Position numbers and translations under genes: made by a program. A DNA stretch of 64,000 nucleotides from UBA2287 sp037442025. GTDB lineage: Bacteria; Bacteroidota; Bacteroidia; Bacteroidales; Tenuifilaceae. Below, in pieces: positions 8,177-16,842 of the stretch; within the stretch, counting starts at the first letter, position 1, and every line of letters begins with the position of its first letter. The notes beneath the pieces were generated by a model. That model worked only from the letters and a program-made list of their open reading frames with translations, searched no databases and was not told the DNA's origin. Location: NCBI GenBank assembly GCA_037442025.1, contig JBBIRB010000010.1, positions 1-64,000 on the forward strand. The letters run 5' to 3'.

Positions 8177-8199
8177 TTATTTTACCGTCTGAAGGTTTT
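8159..8199 (+). terminator. perfect 18-bp hairpin overlapping the HTH gene stop codon
   Basis: AAAACCTTCAGACGGTAA (8159-8176) pairs perfectly with 8182-8199 around a five-base loop TTATT. The right arm ends in TTTT. The left arm encodes the last residues and TAA stop of the HTH protein. It probably works as a terminator in both directions. Confidence 0.7.
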
Positions 8200-8242
8200 A
8201 CTTTGTAGTTGACACCTCAATTATTAATTAAAAATTACTAAA

Positions 8243-9154
8243 ATGCGAAAATTTAAGTTAAAGATTCTATTGCTAGCTTTAATTCTTGTTGCTGGTGCGT
8301 GTTCCGAAAAAGAATCATTTTTTTATAGATTCGACTCAACGGCTGAATTGCTTAAAAGTTTAAGTGCCGACCAAACTATATCATGGATGGTTAGGCTTCC
8401 CAGGGGCACAACCTTTAAAGCAGAAAATGGAATGGTTAATATTTATCTGCCTACAGGGTATAAGATGATGGGTTATGATGCCACTACAAACCAATTGGTT
8501 TCTGTTAAGGGTTACACTTGTACCTGTTCAGACGACACTAAAAAATGTCAATCTTTTGTAGCTGGCGATATGGTTGGCTGTGCTACCAGCCAAACAGATC
8601 CCTGCCCAAAATGTACAGGTACTAATTCCTCATTGGAGAAAAAGAGCATGCAACAATTCGACATGCTGTATTTAATTCACCCCGAGGAAGCAACAGAAGA
8701 AGAAAAGAGATGGGCCATGTCCTGGGAGTGCCTAATCCCAATTAGGCAAATCCGTTCAGTTAAGGAACTTATTGAAATGCCTATGATTGATCAAACTGAC
8801 TTGCATTCTGAAGTGTTTGTTAAAGCCCTTAAAACAGTCATAGAACATACTTTCCCTAATGGTTTTGAACCGGTTGAGTGTAATGTGATTCCAAAAGGAA
8901 CTTCGCTTTTTGCCATGCAATATAATGGCAAAAAGTTCTTTCTGTTGGGGCCCTCGGAGGCAGCAACACCCGGTATTATAGAACTGCTCCCAATGTTTAC
9001 TAATATTAAGAGCCTGAAAAATGATGAAGAGATGGATGCGGCTGGTAAGGTGTATTGCTCGGGTTGCAGTGGCAAATGTAAAGTTAAGTCTGATTATGGT
9101 GGGTTGTTAAAATACTGCGATGGTTGTCCAAGTGGCTGTACAATTCATTACTAA
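8243..9154 (+). CDS. cysteine-rich lipoprotein, unknown function
   Basis: The 303-residue protein has a lipoprotein signal (lipobox LVAGAC, lipidated Cys20), so it should sit in the outer or inner membrane facing the periplasm. It has two Cys clusters: GYTCTCSDDTKKCQSF with a following CATSQTDPCPKC (about residues 92-127), and a C-terminal one with YCSGCSGKCKVK and YCDGCPSGC (about 272-301). The segment between has mixed helix and strand character with no family I recognise. The clusters suggest disulfides or metal/Fe-S binding. It has its own terminator and follows the hairpin after the HTH gene, so it is a single unit. It is probably an accessory gene linked to the island. Confidence 0.65.
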   Translation: MRKFKLKILLLALILVAGACSEKESFFYRFDSTAELLKSLSADQTISWMVRLPRGTTFKAENGMVNIYLPTGYKMMGYDATTNQLVSVKGYTCTCSDDTKKCQSFVAGDMVGCATSQTDPCPKCTGTNSSLEKKSMQQFDMLYLIHPEEATEEEKRWAMSWECLIPIRQIRSVKELIEMPMIDQTDLHSEVFVKALKTVIEHTFPNGFEPVECNVIPKGTSLFAMQYNGKKFFLLGPSEAATPGIIELLPMFTNIKSLKNDEEMDAAGKVYCSGCSGKCKVKSDYGGLLKYCDGCPSGCTIHY

Positions 9155-9180
9155 ACAATCTTAATGAAGTTTATAATTTG

Positions 9181-9220
9181 CCCCTGAGTTTGTAGAAAAA
9201 CCCAGGGGTTTTTGTTTTTT
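9181..9220 (+). terminator. rho-independent terminator after the lipoprotein
   Basis: CCCCTGAGTTT (9181-9191) pairs with AAACCCAGGGG (9198-9208) with one mismatch, followed by a T-rich tail to 9220. Confidence 0.8.
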
Positions 9221-9262
9221 CGAAACAAACTACTTTTATTTTTTCATCTGTCCGGTTTTTAA

Positions 9263-9293
9263 CCTGCCATTAAACTTAATTCTTTTAACTTTG
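9263..9293 (+). promoter_or_regulatory. candidate mfd promoter, Bacteroidota type
   Basis: A full TAnnTTTG match, TAACTTTG (9286-9293), lies 19 bases after CCTG (9263-9266), a weak form of the -33 TTTG. The inferred start of transcription is about 20 bases before the mfd start codon. Confidence 0.45.
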
Positions 9294-9319
9294 CCGAGTT
9301 ATTCCACCAGTTTGCATAA

Positions 9320-12300
9320 ATGTCGGCAACGCATTCGCTACAAGACCTTATACAATTTTTCAGTTCGCATCCGTTGGTTTGCGAGGTGGAGCAATTTATA
9401 AGGAGCACAAAATCCTTTAAGGTTCGTGTTAAGGGGCTTTCGGGTTCGGGCCTTTCGGTATTGGCCGCTACGGTTCGAAGCCAACTGAGAGTTCCCTTTA
9501 TTTTTATTGCAAACGATAAGGAAGAGGCATCCTATCTTTACAACGATTTAAATCAACTTCTGGGCGAAAGCAATTTATGCTACTTCCCCTCTTCCTTTAA
9601 AAGGGGCATTAATTATGCGCAGTTGCACCCCGACGCGCTCATTCAACGCACCGACACGCTAAACACTCTTGCCGACAAAAGCGATAATCCACTTATTATA
9701 GTAACCTACCCCGAAGCGTTGGGCGAGAAGGTGCTTTCGGGTGCTCAGTTAAATAAATGCTCCATGAAACTGTCGGTTGGCGAAAGGGTGTCGCTCGGTT
9801 TTGTAACGGAGTTCCTATACGAAGTGGGATTCGAGAGGGTCGATTTTGTTTATGAGCCAGGTCAGTTCGCTTTTCGTGGGGGCATAGTCGATATTTTTTC
9901 GTTTTCATCGTCTTTCCCCTACCGGGTCGATTTTTTTGGCGATGAAGTTGAATCCATTCGTTCCTTTGGCATTGAGGATCAACTTTCCAGAGACTCATTC
10001 AACGAGATTACAATTATATCAAATACGCACGGCGAAGGGCTCAAGGGAAATCTGGTCCCTATTACTCATAGTATTCCTGCCAATTCAATTGTTTGGGTTC
10101 GCGATGCCGACTTGCTACAATCGAGAATGAATGAACTGTTTTCGCAAGCTACAAACCTCAACGATGCTAGCGAAAAATTTGTGCAAGGAAGCGTAATACT
10201 CGATTGGTTAAGAGATGTAGCTGTTGTTGAGGTTGGTATTCGGCAGTTTTTTAACACATCAAAAACTTTTGAGTTTAGTACTAGTCCCCAAATTGCATTT
10301 CAAAAGAACTTCGAATTGCTCTCGCAAAGCATTATGGAGCATACCGTAAATGGATACAAAACCTTCATACTCGCACAGAATCAAGCACAGCATAGCAGGC
10401 TTAGTCATATCTTTCAATCAATAAACCCATCGGTAGGGTATACTCCAATAAACCATACAATCCACGAGGGTTTTATCGACCATACATTAAAAGTATGTAT
10501 ATACACCGATCATCAAATATTCGATCGTTACCACAAGTTCAAGGTAAAGCACGAACTTACGCATAGGGGAGCGGTTACCTTAAAAGAGCTGGTTAGCCTT
10601 CAGCATGGCGATTATGTTGTTCATATCGACCATGGTATTGGGCAGTTTGGTGGTTTAGTGAAAACAGAAGTAAATGGCAGAATTCAGGAAGCCGTAAGGC
10701 TTATTTATAAAGATGGCGATTCGCTGCTCGTGAGCATTCACAATCTGCATCGTATATCGAAGTATAGAGGGAAAGACTCCGAGCCTCCAAAGTCGCATAA
10801 GCTGGGGAGCGGTATATGGAATAGGGCAAAACAGTCGGCCAAAAAGAAAGTGAAGGATATTGCTCGCGAATTAATTGCATTGTACGCAAAGCGCAAAGCA
10901 GAGAGGGGGTTTGCTTTTTCGCCCGATTCCTATTTGCAGGAAGAATTGGAAGCTTCGTTCATTTACGAAGATACACCCGATCAGGTAAAAGCTACTGAAG
11001 CCATTAAGTTCGATATGCAAGCTACAATGCCCATGGACCGGCTAGTTTGTGGCGACGTTGGATTCGGTAAAACCGAACTTGCCGTTAGGGCAGCCTTTAA
11101 GGCGGTTGCCGATAGCAAGCAGGTTGCAATTCTGGTTCCAACTACCATACTTGCACTGCAGCACTACCATACTTTTTCCGATAGGCTAAGGGGTTTCCCT
11201 TGTTCCGTTGGATTTATAAGTAGAATGAAAACAGCCAAAGCCCAAAAGGAAACATTGGACCGTTTAGCCGAGGGCAAACTCGACATACTAATTGGTACGC
11301 ATGCCCTACTAGGACAAGGGGTTAAATTTAAGGATTTGGGCCTCCTCATTGTCGACGAGGAGCAGAAGTTTGGTGTGGCTGCCAAGGAGAAACTAAAAAA
11401 AATGAAGCTCAATGTCGATACTTTAACCCTAACAGCAACGCCCATTCCTAGAACCCTGCAATTTTCGTTAATGGGAGCCCGCGACCTTTCGGTGCTTAAT
11501 ACGCCACCTCCCAATAGGCACCCCATAATAACAGAACTGCACTCGTTTAATCACGATATTATTCGAGAAGCAATTGAGTTTGAAGTGAACAGGGGAGGGC
11601 AAGTTTTCTTTGTGCACAACAGGGTGCAAAATATTGGCGAGGTGCAAGTTCTTATAAATCGTATTTGCCCAAAGGTGAAAACAATTGTGGCCCACGGCCA
11701 AATGGAACCCACCCAGCTCGAAAAGGCCATGATCGATTTTATCGACGGAAATTTCGACGTGCTCATATCAACAACCATCATCGAGTCGGGGCTCGATATC
11801 CCCAATGCCAATACAATTATTATTAACAATGCCCATATGTTTGGGCTTAGCGATTTACACCAAATGCGAGGCCGGGTTGGCCGCTCGAATCGCAAAGCCT
11901 TTTGTTACCTTTTGGCGCCTCCGCTCGATGCTCTTACTCCCGAGGCACGCCGACGCCTGAAGGCCATTGAGGAGTTCTCAGAACTGGGTAGCGGCTTCAG
12001 CATCGCCATGCAGGATTTAGATATTCGCGGAGCAGGGAATTTGCTAGGGGGCGAGCAGAGTGGGTTCATAGCAGAAATTGGCTTCGAGGCGTACCACCGA
12101 ATTCTCGACGAAGCCATTCAGGAACTGAAAGAGGAGGAATTTCACGATTTATTTTCTCAAGCAACCACGTCGAGTTCAAGCTGGAAGGGGAATGTTAGCG
12201 AATGCCATGTGGAGACCGATATGGAACTGCTAATCCCCGACAGCTACGTAAATAGCATTCCCGAGCGCATGAGGTTATATCGTGAAATTGACACAATAAA

Positions 12301-12661
12301 AACTCTCGATGAATTGGAACAATTCAAGGTTCGTTTGCGCGACAGGTTCGGTCATCCTCCCATACAGGTGGTTCAGCTGCTTAGTGTTGTTGAATTGAGG
12401 TGGCTGGCCATTTCAATTGGTATTGAGAAGATTCTTCTGAAAAACCAGGGTTTTTTGGCTTACTTTATTACCAATCAGCAGTCGGCTTTCTACAAATCCG
12501 ATCTGTTTGCCTCAATTCTTGGTGCTATTCAGCAAGGTAAGGGCGTTTTCCAACTTCGCGAGGTGAAGGATAAGCTTACCCTTTCGGCAAAAAACGTTAA
12601 ATCCATCGACGATGGATTAAGGCTGCTGCAACAATTGCAACCAACCTCCGTTAAAGAGTAA
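9320..12661 (+). CDS. mfd: transcription-repair coupling factor Mfd
   Basis: Mfd is an ATP-driven DNA translocase that removes stalled RNA polymerase from lesions and recruits UvrA. At 1113 residues it is of normal length. UvrB-like domains occupy about residues 20-330, with FAFRGGIVDIFSF of the UvrB-homology part. The RNA-polymerase-interaction domain follows at about 430-510 (DYVVHIDHGIGQF). The helicase motor has Walker A GDVGFGKT (578-585), DEEQ (679-682), TATPIPRTLQ and the motif region QMRGRVGRS. The C-terminal D7 domain is present (about 970-1113). A terminator lies upstream and coaX starts 16 bases downstream, so the two are probably co-transcribed. Confidence 0.97.
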   Translation: MSATHSLQDLIQFFSSHPLVCEVEQFIRSTKSFKVRVKGLSGSGLSVLAATVRSQLRVPFIFIANDKEEASYLYNDLNQLLGESNLCYFPSSFKRGINYAQLHPDALIQRTDTLNTLADKSDNPLIIVTYPEALGEKVLSGAQLNKCSMKLSVGERVSLGFVTEFLYEVGFERVDFVYEPGQFAFRGGIVDIFSFSSSFPYRVDFFGDEVESIRSFGIEDQLSRDSFNEITIISNTHGEGLKGNLVPITHSIPANSIVWVRDADLLQSRMNELFSQATNLNDASEKFVQGSVILDWLRDVAVVEVGIRQFFNTSKTFEFSTSPQIAFQKNFELLSQSIMEHTVNGYKTFILAQNQAQHSRLSHIFQSINPSVGYTPINHTIHEGFIDHTLKVCIYTDHQIFDRYHKFKVKHELTHRGAVTLKELVSLQHGDYVVHIDHGIGQFGGLVKTEVNGRIQEAVRLIYKDGDSLLVSIHNLHRISKYRGKDSEPPKSHKLGSGIWNRAKQSAKKKVKDIARELIALYAKRKAERGFAFSPDSYLQEELEASFIYEDTPDQVKATEAIKFDMQATMPMDRLVCGDVGFGKTELAVRAAFKAVADSKQVAILVPTTILALQHYHTFSDRLRGFPCSVGFISRMKTAKAQKETLDRLAEGKLDILIGTHALLGQGVKFKDLGLLIVDEEQKFGVAAKEKLKKMKLNVDTLTLTATPIPRTLQFSLMGARDLSVLNTPPPNRHPIITELHSFNHDIIREAIEFEVNRGGQVFFVHNRVQNIGEVQVLINRICPKVKTIVAHGQMEPTQLEKAMIDFIDGNFDVLISTTIIESGLDIPNANTIIINNAHMFGLSDLHQMRGRVGRSNRKAFCYLLAPPLDALTPEARRRLKAIEEFSELGSGFSIAMQDLDIRGAGNLLGGEQSGFIAEIGFEAYHRILDEAIQELKEEEFHDLFSQATTSSSSWKGNVSECHVETDMELLIPDSYVNSIPERMRLYREIDTIKTLDELEQFKVRLRDRFGHPPIQVVQLLSVVELRWLAISIGIEKILLKNQGFLAYFITNQQSAFYKSDLFASILGAIQQGKGVFQLREVKDKLTLSAKNVKSIDDGLRLLQQLQPTSVKE

Positions 12662-12677
12662 GTTAAATCCAAATACA

Positions 12678-13397
12678 TTGAATTTAATAGTCGATATTGG
12701 AAATACCCAAACCAAGGTTGCCGTTTTTAAAGGTACAACCCTGGAGCATTATGCACGAACAAACCAGCTTACCCAATCCGATTTGGATTCCCTTCTGAAT
12801 AGTTTCACAATAAAAAGAGCCATCGTTTCGTGCGTTGGAAAAATGCCTTTTAATATTTCGGAATATTTACACCCGAAAATAAATATAATAGAGCTCAATT
12901 CGGGAACCCCTATACCCATTGCTAATAGCTACGAGTCGAAAAGTACCCTTGGTGCCGATAGGTTGGCTGCTGCGGTGGGTGCGTATAGCCTATTCCCTGG
13001 CCAAAATGTGCTTGCCATAGGTTGTGGAACAGCCATTACTTACGACTTTGTTACCCAAAAGGCCGAATACATAGGTGGAGCCATTTCACCGGGCATGTCA
13101 ATCCGATTCAGGGCTTTAAATAGTTATACAGCAAACCTACCTCTTATAGAATTTGATGAAAACTTCCCCATACTGGGCCAAACCACCCACCAGAGCGTTG
13201 TTTCTGGGGTTCAAAATGGAGTTGTATTTGAAATTGAAGGATTCATATCCGCATTGCAAAATAAATTTTCTGATTTCGAGGTGATTCTAACAGGCGGTGA
13301 TGCAAATTTTTTTGTAGGGAAATTAAAAAGTTCCATCTTTGTAAACCCAAATTTGGTGCTTATCGGATTAAATAGCATACTTAACTATAATGAATAG
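12678..13397 (+). CDS. coaX: type III pantothenate kinase CoaX
   Basis: CoaX phosphorylates pantothenate, the first step of coenzyme A synthesis, in the cytoplasm. The 239-residue protein has the ASKHA-fold phosphate-1 motif DIGNTQTKVAVF, the GADRLAAAVGAY motif with the conserved Asp, the GTAITYDFV phosphate-2 motif and the GGAISPGM loop. The start is a TTG at 12678 (reading MNLIVDIGN); no ATG gives the conserved N-terminus. It lies 16 bases after mfd and overlaps the next gene by 8 bases, as expected in an operon. Confidence 0.95.
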   Translation: MNLIVDIGNTQTKVAVFKGTTLEHYARTNQLTQSDLDSLLNSFTIKRAIVSCVGKMPFNISEYLHPKINIIELNSGTPIPIANSYESKSTLGADRLAAAVGAYSLFPGQNVLAIGCGTAITYDFVTQKAEYIGGAISPGMSIRFRALNSYTANLPLIEFDENFPILGQTTHQSVVSGVQNGVVFEIEGFISALQNKFSDFEVILTGGDANFFVGKLKSSIFVNPNLVLIGLNSILNYNE

Positions 13398-14664
13398 AAT
13401 TTTAACACTTACCGCGCTCTTTTCACTGTTTCTTGCGCATTCGTCATTTTCTCAGGGCATTAACACTTACTCGCCATACTCACGTTATGGCCTGGGCGAT
13501 TTAAGAGAAAGAGCAAATACTCAAAATAGAGCTATGGGTGGTATAGCCCAGGGGGTATATAACCCTTACGCAATTAATAACCTCAATCCGGCAACTTATG
13601 TTGCACAGGATTCAATGTCGTTCATACTCGATTTTGGATTGGAAGCATCTGGTACCTATTACAATTTGGGCAACCAGTCGTTGTATAACCCAACAGCCAA
13701 CTTTCACCACATTGCCGTTCAGTTTCCGCTTACAAAATGGTGGGGTGCAAGCTTGGGCATTCAACCCTATAGCGATTTGGGTTATAAACTTCGCTTTGTT
13801 GAAACCAACCCATACCTTTTGGCGCATATTGGCGCCATTAAGTATTATCACTACGGTCAGGGAGGTTTATCGCAAGCATATATAGGTAATGCATTCAAAA
13901 CCATAAAAAACTTATCAGTTGGATTCAACCTTTCATACTTTTTTGGTAGCCTCGATTACCATAGCGATGTGCTTTTTCCCTCAGGCTCTTCCTATAATAA
14001 TGTTTACAGAGTAAACAGCGTTTCAATTCGAAGTTTAGCTTATAGTTTTGGTGCCCAGTACAAACTCGATTTGGGTGCCGAAAAAGAACATAGGCTTATT
14101 TTTGGTTTTACGCTCGATAACGAAACCTCATTAGCCGCCGAAAGGGTTTTGCATGCATCTACTTATAGCGGAATGTACGATACCATTCAGTACGTTCATA
14201 CAAAAAATAAATCGATTGACATGCCCAGTAACTACTCGGGTGGGTTTACGTTCACCTACAAAAAAAGACTGACTGTTGGTGCCGACTATTCATATCAGGA
14301 TTGGACCAATGCAAGGTTTTTTGAAAATACTGATTCGCTAACTGCCAGCAGTACCTTCCGTGTTGGACTTGAGTATACCCCAAACCCCAACGACCTAAAA
14401 AGTTACCTGAATCGAATCAGCTATAGGGTTGGTTTGTACAAAAGCCAAACTTACCTGAAAATAGGCGGTGAGAATATTGTGGATAATGGCATAACTTTTG
14501 GAATAGGATTACCGCTCCGCAGAACCAACACGTCGTTTAATATTTCAGGAGGATTTGGAACTAGGGGCGTTAACAAAAACGGATTGATTAAAGAAAATTA
14601 CGGATTTGTGGGAATTGGAATAACATTTTACGATGTATGGTTTGTTAAAAGAAAGTATAACTAG
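13390..14664 (+). CDS. outer-membrane beta-barrel protein, unknown substrate
   Basis: The 424-residue protein has a signal peptide (residues 1-22) and then a strand-rich chain with regular aromatic/glycine alternation and a final aromatic residue pattern typical of outer-membrane barrels. Motifs such as YSRYGLGDLRERANTQNR and the conserved GGIAQGVYNPYAINNLNPA resemble the N-terminal hatch of FadL/OmpP1-like Bacteroidota proteins. It overlaps coaX by 8 bases and precedes a TPR protein and lptC. This conserved envelope neighbourhood suggests an outer-membrane assembly or transport role; the substrate is unknown. Confidence 0.8.
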   Translation: MNRILTLTALFSLFLAHSSFSQGINTYSPYSRYGLGDLRERANTQNRAMGGIAQGVYNPYAINNLNPATYVAQDSMSFILDFGLEASGTYYNLGNQSLYNPTANFHHIAVQFPLTKWWGASLGIQPYSDLGYKLRFVETNPYLLAHIGAIKYYHYGQGGLSQAYIGNAFKTIKNLSVGFNLSYFFGSLDYHSDVLFPSGSSYNNVYRVNSVSIRSLAYSFGAQYKLDLGAEKEHRLIFGFTLDNETSLAAERVLHASTYSGMYDTIQYVHTKNKSIDMPSNYSGGFTFTYKKRLTVGADYSYQDWTNARFFENTDSLTASSTFRVGLEYTPNPNDLKSYLNRISYRVGLYKSQTYLKIGGENIVDNGITFGIGLPLRRTNTSFNISGGFGTRGVNKNGLIKENYGFVGIGITFYDVWFVKRKYN

Positions 14665-14694
14665 TAAAAAAATTTAAATCAAATTTATTAAGCA

Positions 14695-16029
14695 ATGAAA
14701 ACGATCTACAAACTCAGAATAGCACTGTACCTTTCTACTGCTATTTTCAGTTTTGAGGCTAGTGCCCAAGCCTATCTCTCGAACCCCAAGTATGGTCCCG
14801 ACGAGAAAACCCGTACCGAGTGCGCCACCAACCTTTCGCTATATCGCGAGCAATACAACCAGCGAAATTTTAACGATGCCAGAAAACCCTGGCAGCGGGT
14901 TTTGCAGGTTTGTCCAGCTGCTTCGCAAAATGCATACATTCATGGCATACAAATGCTAAAGTTCTGGATTGAGAACGAGAAGAACCCTACTCGTAAAAAC
15001 CAACTCGAGGATTCGTTGATGATGGTTTACGATATGCGGATAGAGCATTTCAGTCAGAAAGGATTATTACTGGGGATGAAAGGAATGGACCTTTTTCAAA
15101 TTGATCCCGAAAGGTACGTGGAAGCCTATCGATACCTTGCCGAGTCGATAAATATTGAGAAAACCAACTCATCTACTTCGGCCATTTTCACCTACATGGT
15201 GCTCACCAAGGCCATGTACGATAATCGGAAAATTGAAGCTGATAAGGTAATTGAAACCTACTCGATGCTCTCAGATTACCTCGATGCCATGATTGCTGCC
15301 AAACCAGCCGACGATAAGTTGCCGCAGGCAAAAGATTCGGTAGACGAAATTTTTCGTGCTGCAGGCGTAGCCAATTGCGATAATTTGGTTCAAATTTTCG
15401 AGCCAAGAGTAAAGACGAACCCCAAGGATCTGGAGTTGGCAAAGAAGGTTCTATCGCTACTTACAGCAAGCAAATGCAATACCCTGCCTTTGTATCGAAT
15501 GGTTGGAGCTACAGTGTTCGATTCTGAACCTGCTCCCCAGTTGGCCTACGAATTAGCTAGAATATTTTTAAATAACCGGGAGTTCAGAAATGCAGAAAGG
15601 TATTATCAGGAGGCTATTAAACTTCAAGCCGACTCACTTCGCAAATCGATATACCTTTTTGAGTATGCTAACCTAACCTGGAGGGAGCTTAACAACCCCC
15701 AGCAAGCCCGATCTCTGGCGCTTCAAGCATTGAACTTCAATCCTGCTCTGGGACACGCATTTATGCTCATTGGTAACCTTTATGCATCGGAGAAGAACTG
15801 TGTCAAAGATGATTTTGAAAAGAGAACTGTATTTTGGGCTGCAGTTGATAAGTTCATTAGAGCCAAACAGGTTGATCCAAGTCTTGCAGCCGATTGCGAC
15901 AAGTTAATTGAACTCTATTCAGGTTATTTCCCCGAGCAAAAAGACATTTTCTTTCAGGATTTAAACCCAGGGGCTTCATATACTGTTGGATGCTGGATTA
16001 ACGAAAAAACTACTATACGAGCACGCTAA
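14695..16029 (+). CDS. secreted tetratricopeptide-repeat protein
   Basis: The 444-residue protein has a signal peptide (about 1-25, ending FEASAQ) and a chain of TPR-like helix pairs. Clear examples are YEQYNQRNF-like repeats near the start and FLNNREFRNAERYYQEAIKL near residue 300. It should act as a periplasmic scaffold. It sits between a barrel protein and lptC, so it may help envelope assembly; this is inferred from position. The 3' end overlaps the longest possible lptC frame by 44 bases. Confidence 0.8.
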   Translation: MKTIYKLRIALYLSTAIFSFEASAQAYLSNPKYGPDEKTRTECATNLSLYREQYNQRNFNDARKPWQRVLQVCPAASQNAYIHGIQMLKFWIENEKNPTRKNQLEDSLMMVYDMRIEHFSQKGLLLGMKGMDLFQIDPERYVEAYRYLAESINIEKTNSSTSAIFTYMVLTKAMYDNRKIEADKVIETYSMLSDYLDAMIAAKPADDKLPQAKDSVDEIFRAAGVANCDNLVQIFEPRVKTNPKDLELAKKVLSLLTASKCNTLPLYRMVGATVFDSEPAPQLAYELARIFLNNREFRNAERYYQEAIKLQADSLRKSIYLFEYANLTWRELNNPQQARSLALQALNFNPALGHAFMLIGNLYASEKNCVKDDFEKRTVFWAAVDKFIRAKQVDPSLAADCDKLIELYSGYFPEQKDIFFQDLNPGASYTVGCWINEKTTIRAR

Positions 16030-16618
16030 TAAATTTTTTGAATTGATTTATTTTCAATCAAAATACAACCGACTCTTATATTTCATAGTCCCTGCTTTAG
16101 CAGGGACTATGCTGCTTTTATCGTGTAAGTCCGACCTGGAAAGCATAAAAACCCTCGACGATACCGAAAGTACACCTGGTATGGTTGCGGTTAAAAGCGA
16201 GGTTATATACACTGAGAATGGTGTTCCGGTTGCAAAGGTTATAGCTCCAGTAACCAAGCATTTCCAATTTGCCAAGGAACCTTACACTGAGTTTCCCGAA
16301 GGAATTTCGGTTTATACTTTTACCGATGGCAAAGTTGTTGAATCGTACCTAACCGCTAAATACGCTCTGTATTACGACAAAAAGAAACTGTGGGATGTGC
16401 GTTACAACGTGGTAGCCATGAATCGTAAGGGTGAAATACTAAACACCGAGCAGTTGTATTGGGATGAACAAAAGAAACTAATTTATTCCGAAGCTTCGGT
16501 AAAAATAACTACAGCCGAAGGAGTTCTTTTTGGTGAAGGCTTCACAGCCGATGAGCAGCTGGAGGATATTGAAATTAAAAATTCGTCGGGTATTATTTAT
16601 CTCAATGAGCAAAATTAA
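15986..16618 (+). CDS. lptC: LPS export periplasmic component LptC (start uncertain)
   Basis: LptC carries lipopolysaccharide from the LptBFG exporter to LptA. The C-terminal part (about residues 60-210 of this frame) has the repeated strand pattern of the OstA/LptC fold, for example SYLTAKYALYYDKKKLWDVR and VAMNRKGEILNTEQLYW. The upstream part reads as a lipoprotein signal (YNRLLYFIVPALAG, lipobox LLLSC). Three starts are possible: ATG 15986, overlapping the TPR gene by 44 bases; TTG 16043, giving a normal-length signal; and ATG 16109, which removes most of the signal. I favour 15986 or 16043. A perfect palindrome at 16084-16111 lies within the signal sequence. Confidence 0.82.
   Translation: MDAGLTKKLLYEHANKFFELIYFQSKYNRLLYFIVPALAGTMLLLSCKSDLESIKTLDDTESTPGMVAVKSEVIYTENGVPVAKVIAPVTKHFQFAKEPYTEFPEGISVYTFTDGKVVESYLTAKYALYYDKKKLWDVRYNVVAMNRKGEILNTEQLYWDEQKKLIYSEASVKITTAEGVLFGEGFTADEQLEDIEIKNSSGIIYLNEQN
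16084..16111. repeat. perfect 12-bp palindrome inside the lptC signal sequence
   Basis: CATAGTCCCTGC (16084-16095) and GCAGGGACTATG (16100-16111) form a perfect stem around TTTA. It encodes part of the hydrophobic LptC signal peptide in frame. It looks like a short palindromic repeat of the REP/interspersed kind; no second copy was seen in this window. Confidence 0.75.
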
Positions 16619-16653
16619 CTGTAAATTGCAAATTCATTGTAATAATTGATATT

Positions 16654-16827
16654 ATGAATGCATCGAAAATAATGGAGTATATTTGGCTTGTACTTGTGGT
16701 TGTATGTATGGTTTTAGGCGTTTTATCAACCATTGACAAGGGAATTGAAAATAGTTATCCTTTTTTTATTCTCTCAATACTCGCAATTGCCATGTTTTAC
16801 CTTAGGCGAAAACGCAACCAGGCTTAA
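16654..16827 (+). CDS. 57-residue protein with two membrane helices
   Basis: A short open frame too small for most gene callers. It encodes a first helix (about 10-24, WLVLVVVCMVLGVLS), a short loop with Asp and Glu (TIDKGIENSY), a second helix (about 36-50, FFILSILAIAMFYL) and a basic end (RRKRNQA), so both ends are probably cytoplasmic. It lies 35 bases after lptC and 15 bases before the CorC/CNNM gene, in the same direction, which supports it being real. Function unknown. Confidence 0.65.
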   Translation: MNASKIMEYIWLVLVVVCMVLGVLSTIDKGIENSYPFFILSILAIAMFYLRRKRNQA

Positions 16828-16842
16828 GGCAATTAAAAGGTC

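Noticed and set aside
8209..8214. TTGACA-like hexamer before the Cys-rich lipoprotein
   Set aside because: An E. coli-type -35 box does not apply in Bacteroidota, and no matching TAnnTTTG -7 element was found at the right distance.
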